A stretch of 64,000 bases of DNA from Alloyangia pacifica (GCF_003111685.1 NZ_CP022189.1:2186001-2250000), one strand, 5' to 3'; shown: positions 45,141 to 54,587, counted from the first letter of the stretch. Numbers and translations are program-made. The notes: generated by a model not told the origin, from the letters alone.

Positions 45141-46399
45141 CCGTGCAACTCACCACCCTTACGAACGGCTTTCGCGTCGTCTCGGAAAACGTCCCCGGCC
45201 TGCAGTCGGCCTCGCTTGGCATCTGGGTCACCGCCGGGGGCCGCAACGAGCGGCTCGAGCAAAACGGCATTGCCCATTTCCTCGAGCACATGGCGTTCAA
45301 GGGCACCAAGACCCGCAGCGCGCTGCAGATCGCCGAGGCGATCGAGGACGTGGGCGGCTACATCAATGCCTATACCTCGCGCGAGGTGACGGCCTATTAC
45401 GCCCGCGTGCTGGAGAACGACACCAAGCTCGCCATGGACGTGATCGGGGACATCCTGCTCAACCCGATCTTCGAGCCCAAGGAGATCGAGACCGAACGGC
45501 ACGTGATCCTGCAGGAAATCGGCCAGGCGCTCGACACGCCCGATGACGTGATCTTCGACTGGCTGCAAGAGCAGGCCTATGGTGGACAGGCGCTCGGGCG
45601 CACCATCCTCGGCGAGGCAGCCAACGTGAAGGGCTTCGGGCGCGACGATCTCGCCAACTTTGTCACCGAGCACTACGGGCCGGGCCAGATGATCCTTTCG
45701 GCCGCCGGTGCGGTCGATCACGAGGCGCTGGTGGCGCAGGCCGAGGCGCTCTTTGGCCACATGGCACCGCGCCTTGCGCCGATCGCCGAGAACGCGCGGT
45801 TCACCGGCGGAGAGTTCCGCCGCGAGAAGACGCTCGAGCAGGCGCATCTGGCGCTGGCCTTCGAGGGGCCGGGCTATCGCGACCCCGCCTTCTACACCGC
45901 GCAAATCTACTCGATCGCGCTGGGGGGAGGCATGTCCTCGCGGCTGTTCCAGGAGATCCGCGAAAAGCGCGGCCTGTGCTACACGATCTTCTCGCAGACC
46001 GGCGCCTATGCGGAAACCGGGCTCAACACGATCTACGCCGGAACCTCCGGCGAGGAAGTCGGCGAGCTTGCCCGGCTGACCATCGACGAGATGAAGCGCG
46101 CCGCTGACGACATGTCGCCCGAGGAGGTCGCCCGCGCCCGCGCGCAGATGAAGGCCGGGCTGCTGATGGGGCTGGAAAGCTCGTCCTCCCGCGCCGAGCG
46201 CATGGCGCGCATGGTGCAGATCTGGGGCGAGGTGCCGCCGATCGAGGAGACGGTCGAGAAGATCGACAATGTCACCACCGGCGACGTGCGCGACTTCGCC
46301 GAGACCGTCGCCGCCGAGGCGCCTGCGGCGCTGGCGCTCTACGGGCCGGTCTCGGGCGCGCCGGGGCTGGACGAACTGCAGGCGCAGCGGGCCGCGTGA
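45137..46399 (+). CDS. M16-family zinc metallopeptidase
   Basis: A 420-residue processing-peptidase-like protein of the pitrilysin family (M16B). The inverted zinc motif HFLEH (HxxEH, about residues 48-52) is intact, with the downstream zinc glutamate expected in the ETERHVILQEI region. The C-terminal half is the second, inactive M16 domain (YRDPAFYTAQIYSIALGGGMSSRLFQEIREKRGLCY). The GTG start overlaps the thrC stop. Substrates are unknown. Confidence 0.94.
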   Translation: MTVQLTTLTNGFRVVSENVPGLQSASLGIWVTAGGRNERLEQNGIAHFLEHMAFKGTKTRSALQIAEAIEDVGGYINAYTSREVTAYYARVLENDTKLAMDVIGDILLNPIFEPKEIETERHVILQEIGQALDTPDDVIFDWLQEQAYGGQALGRTILGEAANVKGFGRDDLANFVTEHYGPGQMILSAAGAVDHEALVAQAEALFGHMAPRLAPIAENARFTGGEFRREKTLEQAHLALAFEGPGYRDPAFYTAQIYSIALGGGMSSRLFQEIREKRGLCYTIFSQTGAYAETGLNTIYAGTSGEEVGELARLTIDEMKRAADDMSPEEVARARAQMKAGLLMGLESSSSRAERMARMVQIWGEVPPIEETVEKIDNVTTGDVRDFAETVAAEAPAALALYGPVSGAPGLDELQAQRAA

Positions 46400-46983
46400 T
46401 GCTGGGACGGCGGCGGAAGTTCAGGCTCGACAGCGAGCGCCTGATCCTGCGCCCGCCGCTCCACGGCGATTTCAACGCCTGGGTCGCGCTGCGGTTGCAG
46501 AGCAAGGAATACCTCACCCCCTGGGAGCCGTCCTGGGCCGAGGATCACCTGTCGCGGCGCGCCTTCACCAACCGCGTGTACTGGGCGCAGCGCTCGATCA
46601 ACGCGGGCTCAGCGGTGCCGCTCTTCATTGTCCGGCGCGAAGACCAGCTGCTGATCGGAGCGATCACCCTCGACAACATCCGGCGCGGCCCGGCGCAGTC
46701 GGGCACGCTCGGCTACTGGACCGGCCAGCCTTTCGCCCGTCACGGCTACATGCGCGAGGCGATCGCGGCGCTGGTACATCACGCCTTCACCGCGATGGAC
46801 CTCAGCCGCATCGAAGCTGCCTGCCTGCCGGAGAACGTTCCCTCGCGAGGGTTGCTGGAAAGCTCGGGCTTCAAGTACGAGGGCGTGGCGCAGAGCTATC
46901 TGCAGATCAATGGCCGCTGGCGCACCCATGTGCTTTACAGCGCGCTGCGGCTGGACCGGCGCGGGCGGACACAGGTCGGCTGA
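46399..46983 (+). CDS. GNAT acetyltransferase (RimJ/RimL type)
   Basis: A 194-residue GNAT-fold acetyltransferase resembling RimJ, which acetylates protein N-termini. Motifs are RLILRPPLHGDFNAWVALR, LGYWTGQPFARHGYMREAIAALVHHAF (the acetyl-CoA-binding motif A) and LPENVPSRGLLESSGFKYEGVAQSYLQINGRW. The ATG at 46399 shares a base with the preceding stop; a GTG at 46396 is the alternative. The true substrate is uncertain. Confidence 0.9.
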   Translation: MLGRRRKFRLDSERLILRPPLHGDFNAWVALRLQSKEYLTPWEPSWAEDHLSRRAFTNRVYWAQRSINAGSAVPLFIVRREDQLLIGAITLDNIRRGPAQSGTLGYWTGQPFARHGYMREAIAALVHHAFTAMDLSRIEAACLPENVPSRGLLESSGFKYEGVAQSYLQINGRWRTHVLYSALRLDRRGRTQVG

Positions 46984-46997
46984 TGGCCCGCCCGGGA

Positions 46998-47027
46998 GGG
47001 GCGCTGCCGCGCGTTCGCGGAGCGCCC
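46998..47027. terminator. Strong GC hairpin after acetyltransferase gene
   Basis: gggcgct ... agcgccc encloses an inner ccgcg-cgtt-cgcgg stem, 15 bases past the acetyltransferase stop. No T tract follows, so it is a likely 3' stabiliser or a partial terminator. Confidence 0.45.
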
Positions 47028-47102
47028 AAAGCTTACCCCACGTAAATTTTAACTTCGCGCGGGGCCATCCGGCTTAGGCTGCTTCCCGAAAGGAGCCCCG
47101 CC

Positions 47103-47936
47103 ATGCCGCGTCCTGTTCTTGCCTCAGCCGCCGCGCTGATTCCTCTGCTGACCGCCCCCCTGCCCGCCGAGGCGCAGGAGCGCCGCGCGTCTCATTGCAT
47201 CGCCATCGCCGACGCCGCACCCGGCATGCAGTATCTGCACAAGGCGGCCTGGACCGACCCGGTGCCCGAGTATTCGGTGCGCATCCAGTATCTCTCGCAT
47301 GCTTCCTTCCTGATCCAGACCCGCGGTGGGCTGAACGTGGTGACCGATTTCACCGGCTACATCGGCAACGTGCCGATGATCCCCAACGTCGTCACCATGA
47401 ACCACGCGCACACAAGCCACTGGACCCCCAATCCCGATCCGGCGATCCCGCACATCCTCGAGGGCTGGGGACCTTTCGGCGAGGGCATCGAACATCACCT
47501 CGACCTCGGCGAGATGCTGGTGCGCAATGTCTCCACGGACATCCGCTCGGTCTATGGCGGAACCGAGGAAAACGGCAATTCGATCTTTGTCTTCGAGGTC
47601 GAGGGGCTTTGCATCGGCCATCTCGGCCACCTTCACCACGAGCCGAGCGACGCGCAATACGCCGCGCTCGGCCGGATCGACGTGCTGATGGTCCCGGTGG
47701 ACGGCGGCATGACGATGCCGCTCGAGGAAATGGAGCGCGTTGTCGAGAGGCTGCGCAGCTCGCTGATCCTGCCGATGCACTGGTTCTCCGGCGCCTCGCT
47801 GGAGCGCTTCATCGCGGATGTGTCGGACACCTTCGTGGTCCAGCGCCGCGACAGCTCCGAGCTGGTCATCGGCCTGAACACCCTGCCCCCGCAACCGACG
47901 GTCATGGTGCTGCCGCCCGAATGGCTCGGCGAATGA
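47103..47936 (+). CDS. Periplasmic MBL-fold hydrolase-like protein
   Basis: A 277-residue exported protein of the metallo-beta-lactamase fold. A signal peptide (about residues 1-24, ending PAEAQ) is followed by IQYLSHASFLIQT and a motif in which the usual HxHxDH reads HAHTSH (NHAHTSHWTPNP), so one metal ligand is Ser instead of Asp. Later His and Asp candidates are GHLGHLHH, DVLMVPVDGG and LPMHWFSG. A ribosome site (aaaggagc) lies upstream. Substrate is unknown; the altered motif suggests a single metal site or a divergent activity. Confidence 0.82.
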   Translation: MPRPVLASAAALIPLLTAPLPAEAQERRASHCIAIADAAPGMQYLHKAAWTDPVPEYSVRIQYLSHASFLIQTRGGLNVVTDFTGYIGNVPMIPNVVTMNHAHTSHWTPNPDPAIPHILEGWGPFGEGIEHHLDLGEMLVRNVSTDIRSVYGGTEENGNSIFVFEVEGLCIGHLGHLHHEPSDAQYAALGRIDVLMVPVDGGMTMPLEEMERVVERLRSSLILPMHWFSGASLERFIADVSDTFVVQRRDSSELVIGLNTLPPQPTVMVLPPEWLGE

Positions 47937-48066
47937 GATTCCAGTCGTGCTGGACGTCGTGCCCCGGCGGCGCCAGTATGGCCGCGCACCGCGCTCCCGC
48001 GGCGCCGATACAGGAGCCCCGCGCCATGCCCTTCTCTCACGCCCTTTTCGCCCAAGGCCGCGCAAC

Positions 48067-48732
48067 ATGCTGAAATCCGTGGTCTTCGATCTCGACGGCA
48101 CGCTGATCGACAGCGCCCCGGACCTGCACCGCGCCGCCAATGTCGTTCTGCGCAGCGAGGGGCTGCCCGAAATCACCTTCGAACAGGCCCGCAGCTTCAT
48201 CGGCAAGGGCGCCTCGGTGCTCATCGAGCGGATGGTCGAAGCCGTGGGGCTCAGCGATGATCCTAACGCCCACGCCCGGCTGCTGGGCAAGTTCATGCAC
48301 GAATACGAGCGCGATCCGGCGCTGACGGTGCTCTACCCCGGGGTGATCGACGCGCTGGCGCGGCTCGAGCTGCTCGGCTGCGCCATGGGGCTGTGCACCA
48401 ACAAGCCCGAGGCCCCCACCCACATCGCGCTGAAGCACTTCGGGCTCGACCACCACCTGCGCGCCGTCGCCAGCGCCGACACCCTGCCGGTGCGCAAGCC
48501 GGATCCCGCGCCTCTGATCAAGGTCATGCATGATCTGGGCGGGCCGGGGCTTTACGTCGGCGACAGCGAAGTCGACGCCGAGACCGCCGAGCGCGCTGGC
48601 CTGCCGTTTGTTCTCTTCACCGAGGGCTATCGCAAATCCCCGGTGGCGGAGCTGCCGCATGCCTATGCCTTCGACCACTGGGACCAGCTTCCCGGGATCG
48701 TGGCGCAGCACTTCGCCGCGCAAGAGGCGTGA
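48067..48732 (+). CDS. gph: Phosphoglycolate phosphatase (HAD family)
   Basis: A 221-residue HAD-superfamily phosphatase similar to Gph, which hydrolyses 2-phosphoglycolate. The nucleophile motif is VVFDLDGTLIDSA (residues 5-17), motif II is LCTNKP, Lys is in VRKPDP, and the acidic motif IV is YVGDSEVDAETA. A helical cap lies between residues 20 and 90. The start at 48067 has aagg nearby; a longer frame from 47947 lacks support. Substrate is assigned by family. Confidence 0.9.
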   Translation: MLKSVVFDLDGTLIDSAPDLHRAANVVLRSEGLPEITFEQARSFIGKGASVLIERMVEAVGLSDDPNAHARLLGKFMHEYERDPALTVLYPGVIDALARLELLGCAMGLCTNKPEAPTHIALKHFGLDHHLRAVASADTLPVRKPDPAPLIKVMHDLGGPGLYVGDSEVDAETAERAGLPFVLFTEGYRKSPVAELPHAYAFDHWDQLPGIVAQHFAAQEA

Positions 48733-48744
48733 GCCGCGCAGTGT

Positions 48745-49338
48745 TCAGCGCTTGACGGCGATCATGTCGATCAGCGCCGAGCGCCCGTTGTGGCCCCGAC
48801 CCTCCTGGATATTGAGCTCATAGTCCTCGAGCACTTGCACCTGCATGTCGGCAAAGGCTTTGCGAAGCATGCCAGCGGTGTAGAGGTTCTCGGCCACGCC
48901 CGGGCCGCCGGTGCCGTAGCGCAGCTGCTGCGGCGTGTAGCCGTGCAGGAGCAAGACGCCTCCGGGCTTCAGCACCGCCTTCATCTTGTCGAACAGCATG
49001 GCGCGCCCGGCGGGGCCGACGAACTGGATGAAGATGCCGACAACGAGGTCGAATTCCGCCACCGGCCAGGACCAGTCGAAGACATCCTGCACCGCGTAGT
49101 CGACCTCGACTCCGCGCTCGGCGGCCAGCCGCCGCGCCTTCTCGACCGCGGGTGCCGCGCCATCAAATGCGGTAACCTTCAGACCCTGCCCCGCAAGGTA
49201 GACAGAGTTGCGCCCCTCGCCATCGGCAACGCAGAGCGCCCGCGCGCCCGGCTTCAGCCAGTGGTTTCGGCGGATCAAAACGCCCGAAGGCTCGGTTCCA
49301 TACACGTAGTCCTCGACGGCATATCGTTCGTCCCACAT
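48745..49338 (-). CDS. Class I SAM-dependent methyltransferase
   Basis: A 197-residue methyltransferase with the Rossmann-like SAM fold. The motif I region is ALCVADGEGRNSVYLAGQGLKVTAFDGA (here ADGEGRN where many members have DxGxGxG), and motif II lies near FDLVVGIFIQF. It resembles the TehB/thiopurine-type small methyltransferases, but substrate is unknown. GAGGAGC lies seven bases before the start. It is convergent with gph and diverges from an ABC transporter operon. Confidence 0.88.
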   Translation of the reverse strand: MWDERYAVEDYVYGTEPSGVLIRRNHWLKPGARALCVADGEGRNSVYLAGQGLKVTAFDGAAPAVEKARRLAAERGVEVDYAVQDVFDWSWPVAEFDLVVGIFIQFVGPAGRAMLFDKMKAVLKPGGVLLLHGYTPQQLRYGTGGPGVAENLYTAGMLRKAFADMQVQVLEDYELNIQEGRGHNGRSALIDMIAVKR

Positions 49339-49516
49339 GGGCGATGCTCCTCAAAAATACATATGGCTCAGATAGAAAGGCGCCCGAAGGCGACAAGCGC
49401 GCGGCAATCGTTCACAGCCTTTTGCCATTGACCCCGGGGCGGCGCACTTGCGAAAACATGACTCCCTATAGCACGAAATTGCCGCATCTTGCGGCACAGC
49501 AGGAAAGACCCGCGCG

Positions 49517-50749
49517 ATGATCCGCCGTCCGATGCGCAACTGGCTGCCGTTCGGCCTTGCCGCTGCCCTCACTGTCACAGCTCCTACCCTTGCCTTTGCC
49601 GAGGCGGACCCCGCCGACTGGAACGCCGTCTTGGTCGAGGCCAAGGGGCAGACCGTCTACTGGAACGCCTGGGGCGGCGCCGAGAACGTCAATGCCTTCA
49701 TCGACTGGATGGGCGAGCTCGCGCAGGAGAATTACGGCGTGACGCTGGAACACGTGAAGCTCTCGGACACCGCCGAGGCGGTGAGCCGTGTGCTGGCCGA
49801 AAAGAGCGCCGGGAAGGACGCGGGCGGGGCCATCGACCTCATCTGGATCAACGGGGAGAATTTCGCGGCGATGAAGCGGCAGGGGCTGCTCTTTGGCCCG
49901 TGGTCCGAGGCGCTGCCGAACTGGCAGCTCACCGACCCCGAGGCCAATGCCGCGCTCACCGCCGATTTCACCGTGCCGACAGAGGGCTTGGAAAGCCCTT
50001 GGGGCATGGCGCAGTTGGTGTTCTACCATGACACCGCCCGCCTGCCCCGGCCACCGCGCAGCATGGCGGCGCTGGCGGAGTGGGCAGAGCAGAACCCCGG
50101 CCGCTTCACCTATCCGCAGCCGCCGGACTTTCTCGGCTCGACCTTCCTCAAGCAGGCGCTGATCGAGCTGACCCCGGACACGGATGCCCTGTCGCAGCCG
50201 GTCGAAGAGGCCGATTACGCCTCTGCAACCGCCCCGCTCTGGGATTGGCTCGACGCGCTGACCCCGAATCTCTGGCGCCAGGGCAAGGCCTACCCGCAGA
50301 ACGCCCAGCGGATGATCCAGCTTGTGGCCGACAGCGAGATCGACATCGGCTTCGAGTTCAACCCCAACGCCGCCTCCAACGCCATCGCGAACTTCCAGCT
50401 GCCGGACACGGTCCGCAGCTTCGTGCTCGAGGGCGGCTCGCTCGGCAATGCCAGCTTCGTCGCCATCCCCTACAACGCCAATGCCAAGGCGGGGGCGATG
50501 GTGATCGCCAACCTGCTGCTCTCTCCCCAGGCGCAGGCGCGCATGGCCAGCCCCGACGAGCTGGGCTTTGGCACGGTGCTGGCGATGGACCGGCTTTCGG
50601 ACGATCAGGTGCGGCTCTTCGACGAGATCCCGGTCGGCATCGCGACGCTGACCCCCGAAGAGCTGGGGCCGACCCTGCCCGAGCCACATCCGTCGTGGAT
50701 GGAAAAGCTCGAAGAAGATTGGACCTCGCGCTACGGCGTGGCCCCCTGA
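49517..50749 (+). CDS. ABC transporter substrate-binding protein (YnjB-like)
   Basis: A 410-residue periplasmic binding protein. A signal peptide (about residues 1-29, ending LAFA) precedes a type II periplasmic-binding fold (VYWNAWGGAENVNAFIDWMGELAQENYGV; DLIWINGENFAAMK). The family resembles YnjB, the binding protein of an orphan E. coli ABC importer. It begins a tightly packed operon with a permease (no gap) and an ATPase. Ligand is unknown; a linked xylulokinase-like gene hints at a polyol or sugar, but YnjB-type ligands are not established. Confidence 0.9.
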   Translation: MIRRPMRNWLPFGLAAALTVTAPTLAFAEADPADWNAVLVEAKGQTVYWNAWGGAENVNAFIDWMGELAQENYGVTLEHVKLSDTAEAVSRVLAEKSAGKDAGGAIDLIWINGENFAAMKRQGLLFGPWSEALPNWQLTDPEANAALTADFTVPTEGLESPWGMAQLVFYHDTARLPRPPRSMAALAEWAEQNPGRFTYPQPPDFLGSTFLKQALIELTPDTDALSQPVEEADYASATAPLWDWLDALTPNLWRQGKAYPQNAQRMIQLVADSEIDIGFEFNPNAASNAIANFQLPDTVRSFVLEGGSLGNASFVAIPYNANAKAGAMVIANLLLSPQAQARMASPDELGFGTVLAMDRLSDDQVRLFDEIPVGIATLTPEELGPTLPEPHPSWMEKLEEDWTSRYGVAP

Positions 50750-52438
50750 GTGGGCCTCTCGCCGACCCGCGCGGCGCCGGCCCTGACGCTCTTGGCGCTG
50801 CTCGGGCCGGTGGCGGCGGGCCTGGCGGGCACGCTCGCCCCGGCCTTTGGCCTGATGCCTGCCCTCAGCGGAACCGACGTCAGCCTTGAGCCCTTCCGCG
50901 ACTTGCTGGGATGGCCGGGGCTGCCCCGCGCGGTGGCCCTCTCGCTTTTCACCGGCCTCGCGGCGACGCTGGTCTCGCTGGCACTGACGGTGCTGATCTG
51001 CGCCGGCTGGCAGGGCACCCACGCCTTCAGAGCCCTCGAACGCGCGCTCTCTCCGCTTTTGTCAGTTCCCCATGCCGCCGCCGCCTTCGGGCTGGCCTTC
51101 CTTATCGCTCCCTCGGGCTGGATCGCCCGGCTGATCGCGCAGCCTTTGGGGTGGGAGCGCCCGCCGGACCTCTTGATCCTGCAGGACCCTTTCGGCCTGT
51201 CGCTGATCGCCGGGCTGGTGGTGAAGGAGATGCCGTTCTTGTTGCTGATGACCCTCGCCGCCCTGCCCGCGCTGCGCCCGGCGCAGAGTCTCGCCACCGC
51301 GCAGGCCCTGGGGTACGGCCGCGTCGCCGCCTGGTTCAAGGTGATCCTGCCGCGCCTCTATCCACAGATCCGCCTGCCGGTCTACGCGGTGCTGGCCTTC
51401 TCGGTCTCGGTGGTTGACGTGGCGATGATCCTCGGGCCGGGCACGCCGCCGCCACTGGCGGTGCAGGTGCTGAGATGGATGAACGATCCCGACCTCGCGA
51501 TGCGTTTCCGCGCCGCCGCCGGGGCATTGCTGCTGCTGGCGTTGACCTTGGCCGCATTGCTGCTCTGGCGCGGCGCAGAGATCACGCTCGCACGGCTCGC
51601 GGCGCGCTGGTTGGTGGCCGGAGGGCGCGGCCACTGCGAAGGGCTGCTGCGCGCATTGGGGCTCGGCTTCGGCGCGCTTTCGGCGGCGCTGGTGCTGCTG
51701 GGGCTCATCGGGCTGGCAGTCTGGTCCTTCGCCGGGCTGTGGCGCTTTCCCGAACTGCTGCCACAAGGCTGGAGCCTGCGCAGCTGGATGCGCCACGGAC
51801 CCGAACTGCTGGCGCTTTTCGGACGGACCCTGCTGATCGCCGCCACGTCCTCTGGCATCGCCATGGTCCTGACAACCGCCTGCCTCGAGGCCGAGCAACG
51901 CCATGGGCTGCGGCCCGGCACGCGGGCGCTCTGGCTGCTCTATCTGCCGCTGCTGGTGCCGCAGATCGCCTTTCTGCCAGGGCTGCAGGTGGCCGGGCTG
52001 CTCACCGGGCTTGATGGCACGCTGGCGGCGGTGATCGCCGTGCATGTGGTCTTCGTGCTGCCTTATGCCTTCCTGTCGCTCTCTGACCCCTACCGCGCGC
52101 TCGATCCGCGCTACGCCGCCGTCGCCCACGCGCTGGGGCGCGGACCCGGTGCCACCTTCTGGCGCGTGCGCGTGCCGATGCTGCTGCGACCCTGGCTCAC
52201 CGCCGCCGCGGTCAGCGCTGCCGTCAGTGTCGGGCAGTACCTGCCGACTTTGCTGATCGGCGGAGGCCGCGTGCCAACCCTGACCACCGAGGCGCTCGCC
52301 CTCGCGTCCGGCGGCGACCGGCGGGTCATCGGTGTGACCGCCCTGGCGCAGACCGCCGCGGCCTTCCTGCCCTTCGGTCTGGCATTGCTGATCCCGGCGC
52401 TGGCCTGGCGCAACCGGCGGGGAATGCGGCATGGATAG
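50750..52438 (+). CDS. ABC transporter permease, fused two-domain (YnjC-like)
   Basis: A 562-residue permease in which two binding-protein-dependent permease domains are fused, with about twelve helices. The first ABC-permease EAA loop lies around TAQALGYGRVAAWFKVILPRLYP and the second around VAHALGRGPGATFWRVRVPMLLRP. Both follow the pattern of iron- and thiamine-type transporters. Translation starts at GTG immediately after the upstream stop, and the 3' end overlaps the ATPase gene by eight bases. Confidence 0.9.
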   Translation: MGLSPTRAAPALTLLALLGPVAAGLAGTLAPAFGLMPALSGTDVSLEPFRDLLGWPGLPRAVALSLFTGLAATLVSLALTVLICAGWQGTHAFRALERALSPLLSVPHAAAAFGLAFLIAPSGWIARLIAQPLGWERPPDLLILQDPFGLSLIAGLVVKEMPFLLLMTLAALPALRPAQSLATAQALGYGRVAAWFKVILPRLYPQIRLPVYAVLAFSVSVVDVAMILGPGTPPPLAVQVLRWMNDPDLAMRFRAAAGALLLLALTLAALLLWRGAEITLARLAARWLVAGGRGHCEGLLRALGLGFGALSAALVLLGLIGLAVWSFAGLWRFPELLPQGWSLRSWMRHGPELLALFGRTLLIAATSSGIAMVLTTACLEAEQRHGLRPGTRALWLLYLPLLVPQIAFLPGLQVAGLLTGLDGTLAAVIAVHVVFVLPYAFLSLSDPYRALDPRYAAVAHALGRGPGATFWRVRVPMLLRPWLTAAAVSAAVSVGQYLPTLLIGGGRVPTLTTEALALASGGDRRVIGVTALAQTAAAFLPFGLALLIPALAWRNRRGMRHG

Positions 52439-53063
52439 GGGGCTGGTCTTGGATCACCTGCGCATCCTCCATCACGGCGCCCCCCTGCTGGCGCTCGACG
52501 CCACCGTCGTGCCGGGCGAGGTGCTGACGGTCATGGGGTCCTCGGGCTCGGGCAAGTCCACGCTGCTCGCCGCGGTCATCGGAACATTGGCGCCCGGGTT
52601 CACGCTGGAGGGGCGCATCACGCTCGACGGCACCGAGATCACTTACCTGCCACCCGAGCAGCGGCGCGCCGGCATTCTCTTCCAGGACGAGCTGTTGTTT
52701 CCCCACCTTTCGGTCGGCGGCAACCTCGGCTTCGGCCTGCCGCCGCGGCTGCGCGGCAGGGCCCGGCGCGAAAAGATCGACACCGCGCTGCGCGACATCG
52801 GCCTCGAGGGCTATGCCAAGCGCGACCCCGCCACGCTTTCGGGCGGGCAGAAGGCCCGCGTCGCCCTGATGCGGATGCTGCTCGCCGAGCCCCGCGCGCT
52901 GCTGCTCGACGAGCCCTTCTCGAAGCTCGATGCGGCCCGCCGCGGGCAGATCCGCGCGCTGGTCTTCGAGCGGGCACGGGCGCAGGGCCTGCCAGTCCTT
53001 CTGGTGACCCACGACCCCGAGGATGCCAAGGCCGCTGGCGGACGGGTGATCACCCTCGGCTGA
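52431..53063 (+). CDS. ABC transporter ATP-binding protein (YnjD-like)
   Basis: A 210-residue ABC ATPase. Walker A is GSSGSGKST (about residues 36-44), the Q-loop is ILFQDEL, the signature is LSGGQKARVA, Walker B is ALLLDEPFSKLD and the H-loop is LVTHDPED. It overlaps the permease gene by eight bases, giving a three-gene importer. It ends 69 bases before the kinase gene. Confidence 0.92.
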   Translation: MDRGLVLDHLRILHHGAPLLALDATVVPGEVLTVMGSSGSGKSTLLAAVIGTLAPGFTLEGRITLDGTEITYLPPEQRRAGILFQDELLFPHLSVGGNLGFGLPPRLRGRARREKIDTALRDIGLEGYAKRDPATLSGGQKARVALMRMLLAEPRALLLDEPFSKLDAARRGQIRALVFERARAQGLPVLLVTHDPEDAKAAGGRVITLG

Positions 53064-53132
53064 GCCCCCTTGCGGCCTGCGCCGATCCGCGAAAAGGTTG
53101 GGCGAAAAGGGGTTCATGGGAGGAGACGCAGC

Positions 53133-54587
53133 TTGGAAATCGGACTGGATCTCGGCACCAGCTCGGTGATCGGCCTGCTGTGCGAGGCAGGCAGGCCGCG
53201 CGCCGAAGCGCGCCGCACGCTCACCACCGCGTCGCCCACGCCCTACGCCTCCGAGCAGACGCCCGAGGACTGGTGGCAGGCGGCCCGCGCGGTTCTCGCC
53301 GAACTGATCGCGCCCCTGCCCGAGGCCAAGCGCCAGAGCATAAGAGCCATTGCCCTGTCGGGACAGATGCACGGTGCCGTGCTGCTCGATGCAGCGGGCG
53401 CAGTGCTGCGCCCGGCTATGCTGTGGAACGACGGCCGTGCCCATGCCGAATGCGCCGCGCTGCAGGAGGCGCTGCCTGGGATCGGCACCCTCGCGGGGGT
53501 TCCACCGCTGCCCGGCTTCACCGCTCCGAAGCTGCTCTGGCTGGCGCGGCACGAGCCCGAGATCCACGCCCGCATTGCCCATGTACTTCTGCCCAAGGAC
53601 TACCTTGGCCTGCGCCTGCACGGCGGCTACGCCACCGATCCCTCGGATGCCGCCGGAACCCTTTGGTTCGACCAAGCGGAGAGGCGCTGGTCCGAGGCCC
53701 TCTGCGCCGCCTCCGCGACCGATCCGGACTGGCTGCCGCCGGTGCTCGAGGGCGCACAGGTCGCCGGAGAAATCCTCCCGCAGATGGCCGCCGAGCTTGG
53801 TCTCTCGCCCAAGGTGCAGATCGTCACCGGCGGCGGTGATGCGGCAACCGGTGCGGTTGCCGTGGGCGCGGTGGAGGATGGCACCGGGCTCATCTCTCTC
53901 GGCACGTCGGGGCAGTTCCTCTTGGCGGGGAGCGCCTATCGCCCCAACCCTGGGGCCTTCGTGCACGCCTTCGCCCACACGCTTCCGGAACGCTGGTACC
54001 AGATGGCGGCGATGCTCAACGGCGCACGTCCGATCGCCTGGTTCGCCGGGGTGTCCGGCGCCGAGATCGGCGCGCTGTTGCAGGAAGCGGCGGAGGTGCC
54101 CGAAACCCGCGTGCCGCTCTTCCTGCCCTATCTCACCGGCGAGCGCAGCCCGCATGGCGACCCGCACATCCGCGGCGGCTTCTTCGGACTCGAGGACAGC
54201 ACCAGCCGCGCCGCGATGATGCGCGCGGTGGTCGAGGCAGTGGCCTTCTGCTTTGCCGACGCGGTGCGCAGCTTCGGGCCTGCCGCGCAGGGGCTGGCGC
54301 CTTTGCCCGCGCTCGGCGGCGGGGCCCAAAGCGACTTGCTGCTGCAAAGCGTCGCGGATGCCAGCGGACTGAGCCTCTTCCGTCCCGAAAGTGCCACCAG
54401 CGGGCCCTCTCTGGGCACCGCCAAGCTCGCGGCGCTGGCCACAGGCGCGCTGTCGCGCAGCGACCTGGCCCGGCGCCCCGAGGCGCGCGAGATCTTCGGC
54501 CCCCGCCCCACTGCCGCATTGCAGGATCGTCTCGAAGCCTGGCGCGCGCTCTACCGCGTGCTGAAGCCGCTCGCTGTCCCGCGCTGA
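53133..54587 (+). CDS. xylB: Xylulokinase-like FGGY sugar kinase
   Basis: A 484-residue FGGY-family kinase most like xylulokinase (D-xylulose to D-xylulose 5-phosphate). Motifs are LEIGLDLGTSS (phosphate 1), ALSGQMHGAVLLD, a likely catalytic aspartate in ATDPSDAAGTLWFD, and GTSGQFLL. I chose TTG at 53133 because ggagga lies just before it and the family motif starts there; the ATG at 53070 would add an unrelated basic leader. No xylA is present. It follows the YnjBCD-like importer, which suggests that the imported compound feeds this kinase. It ends directly at the convergent SRPBCC gene. Confidence 0.85.
   Translation: MEIGLDLGTSSVIGLLCEAGRPRAEARRTLTTASPTPYASEQTPEDWWQAARAVLAELIAPLPEAKRQSIRAIALSGQMHGAVLLDAAGAVLRPAMLWNDGRAHAECAALQEALPGIGTLAGVPPLPGFTAPKLLWLARHEPEIHARIAHVLLPKDYLGLRLHGGYATDPSDAAGTLWFDQAERRWSEALCAASATDPDWLPPVLEGAQVAGEILPQMAAELGLSPKVQIVTGGGDAATGAVAVGAVEDGTGLISLGTSGQFLLAGSAYRPNPGAFVHAFAHTLPERWYQMAAMLNGARPIAWFAGVSGAEIGALLQEAAEVPETRVPLFLPYLTGERSPHGDPHIRGGFFGLEDSTSRAAMMRAVVEAVAFCFADAVRSFGPAAQGLAPLPALGGGAQSDLLLQSVADASGLSLFRPESATSGPSLGTAKLAALATGALSRSDLARRPEAREIFGPRPTAALQDRLEAWRALYRVLKPLAVPR

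Noticed and set aside
49339..49516. Riboswitch before the YnjB-like gene
   Set aside because: Only a small gccgca/tgcggc hairpin is seen; no known aptamer motif is recognised.
52326..54347. 673-codon minus-strand frame
   Set aside because: Antisense to the ABC ATPase and kinase genes, which both carry complete catalytic motifs.
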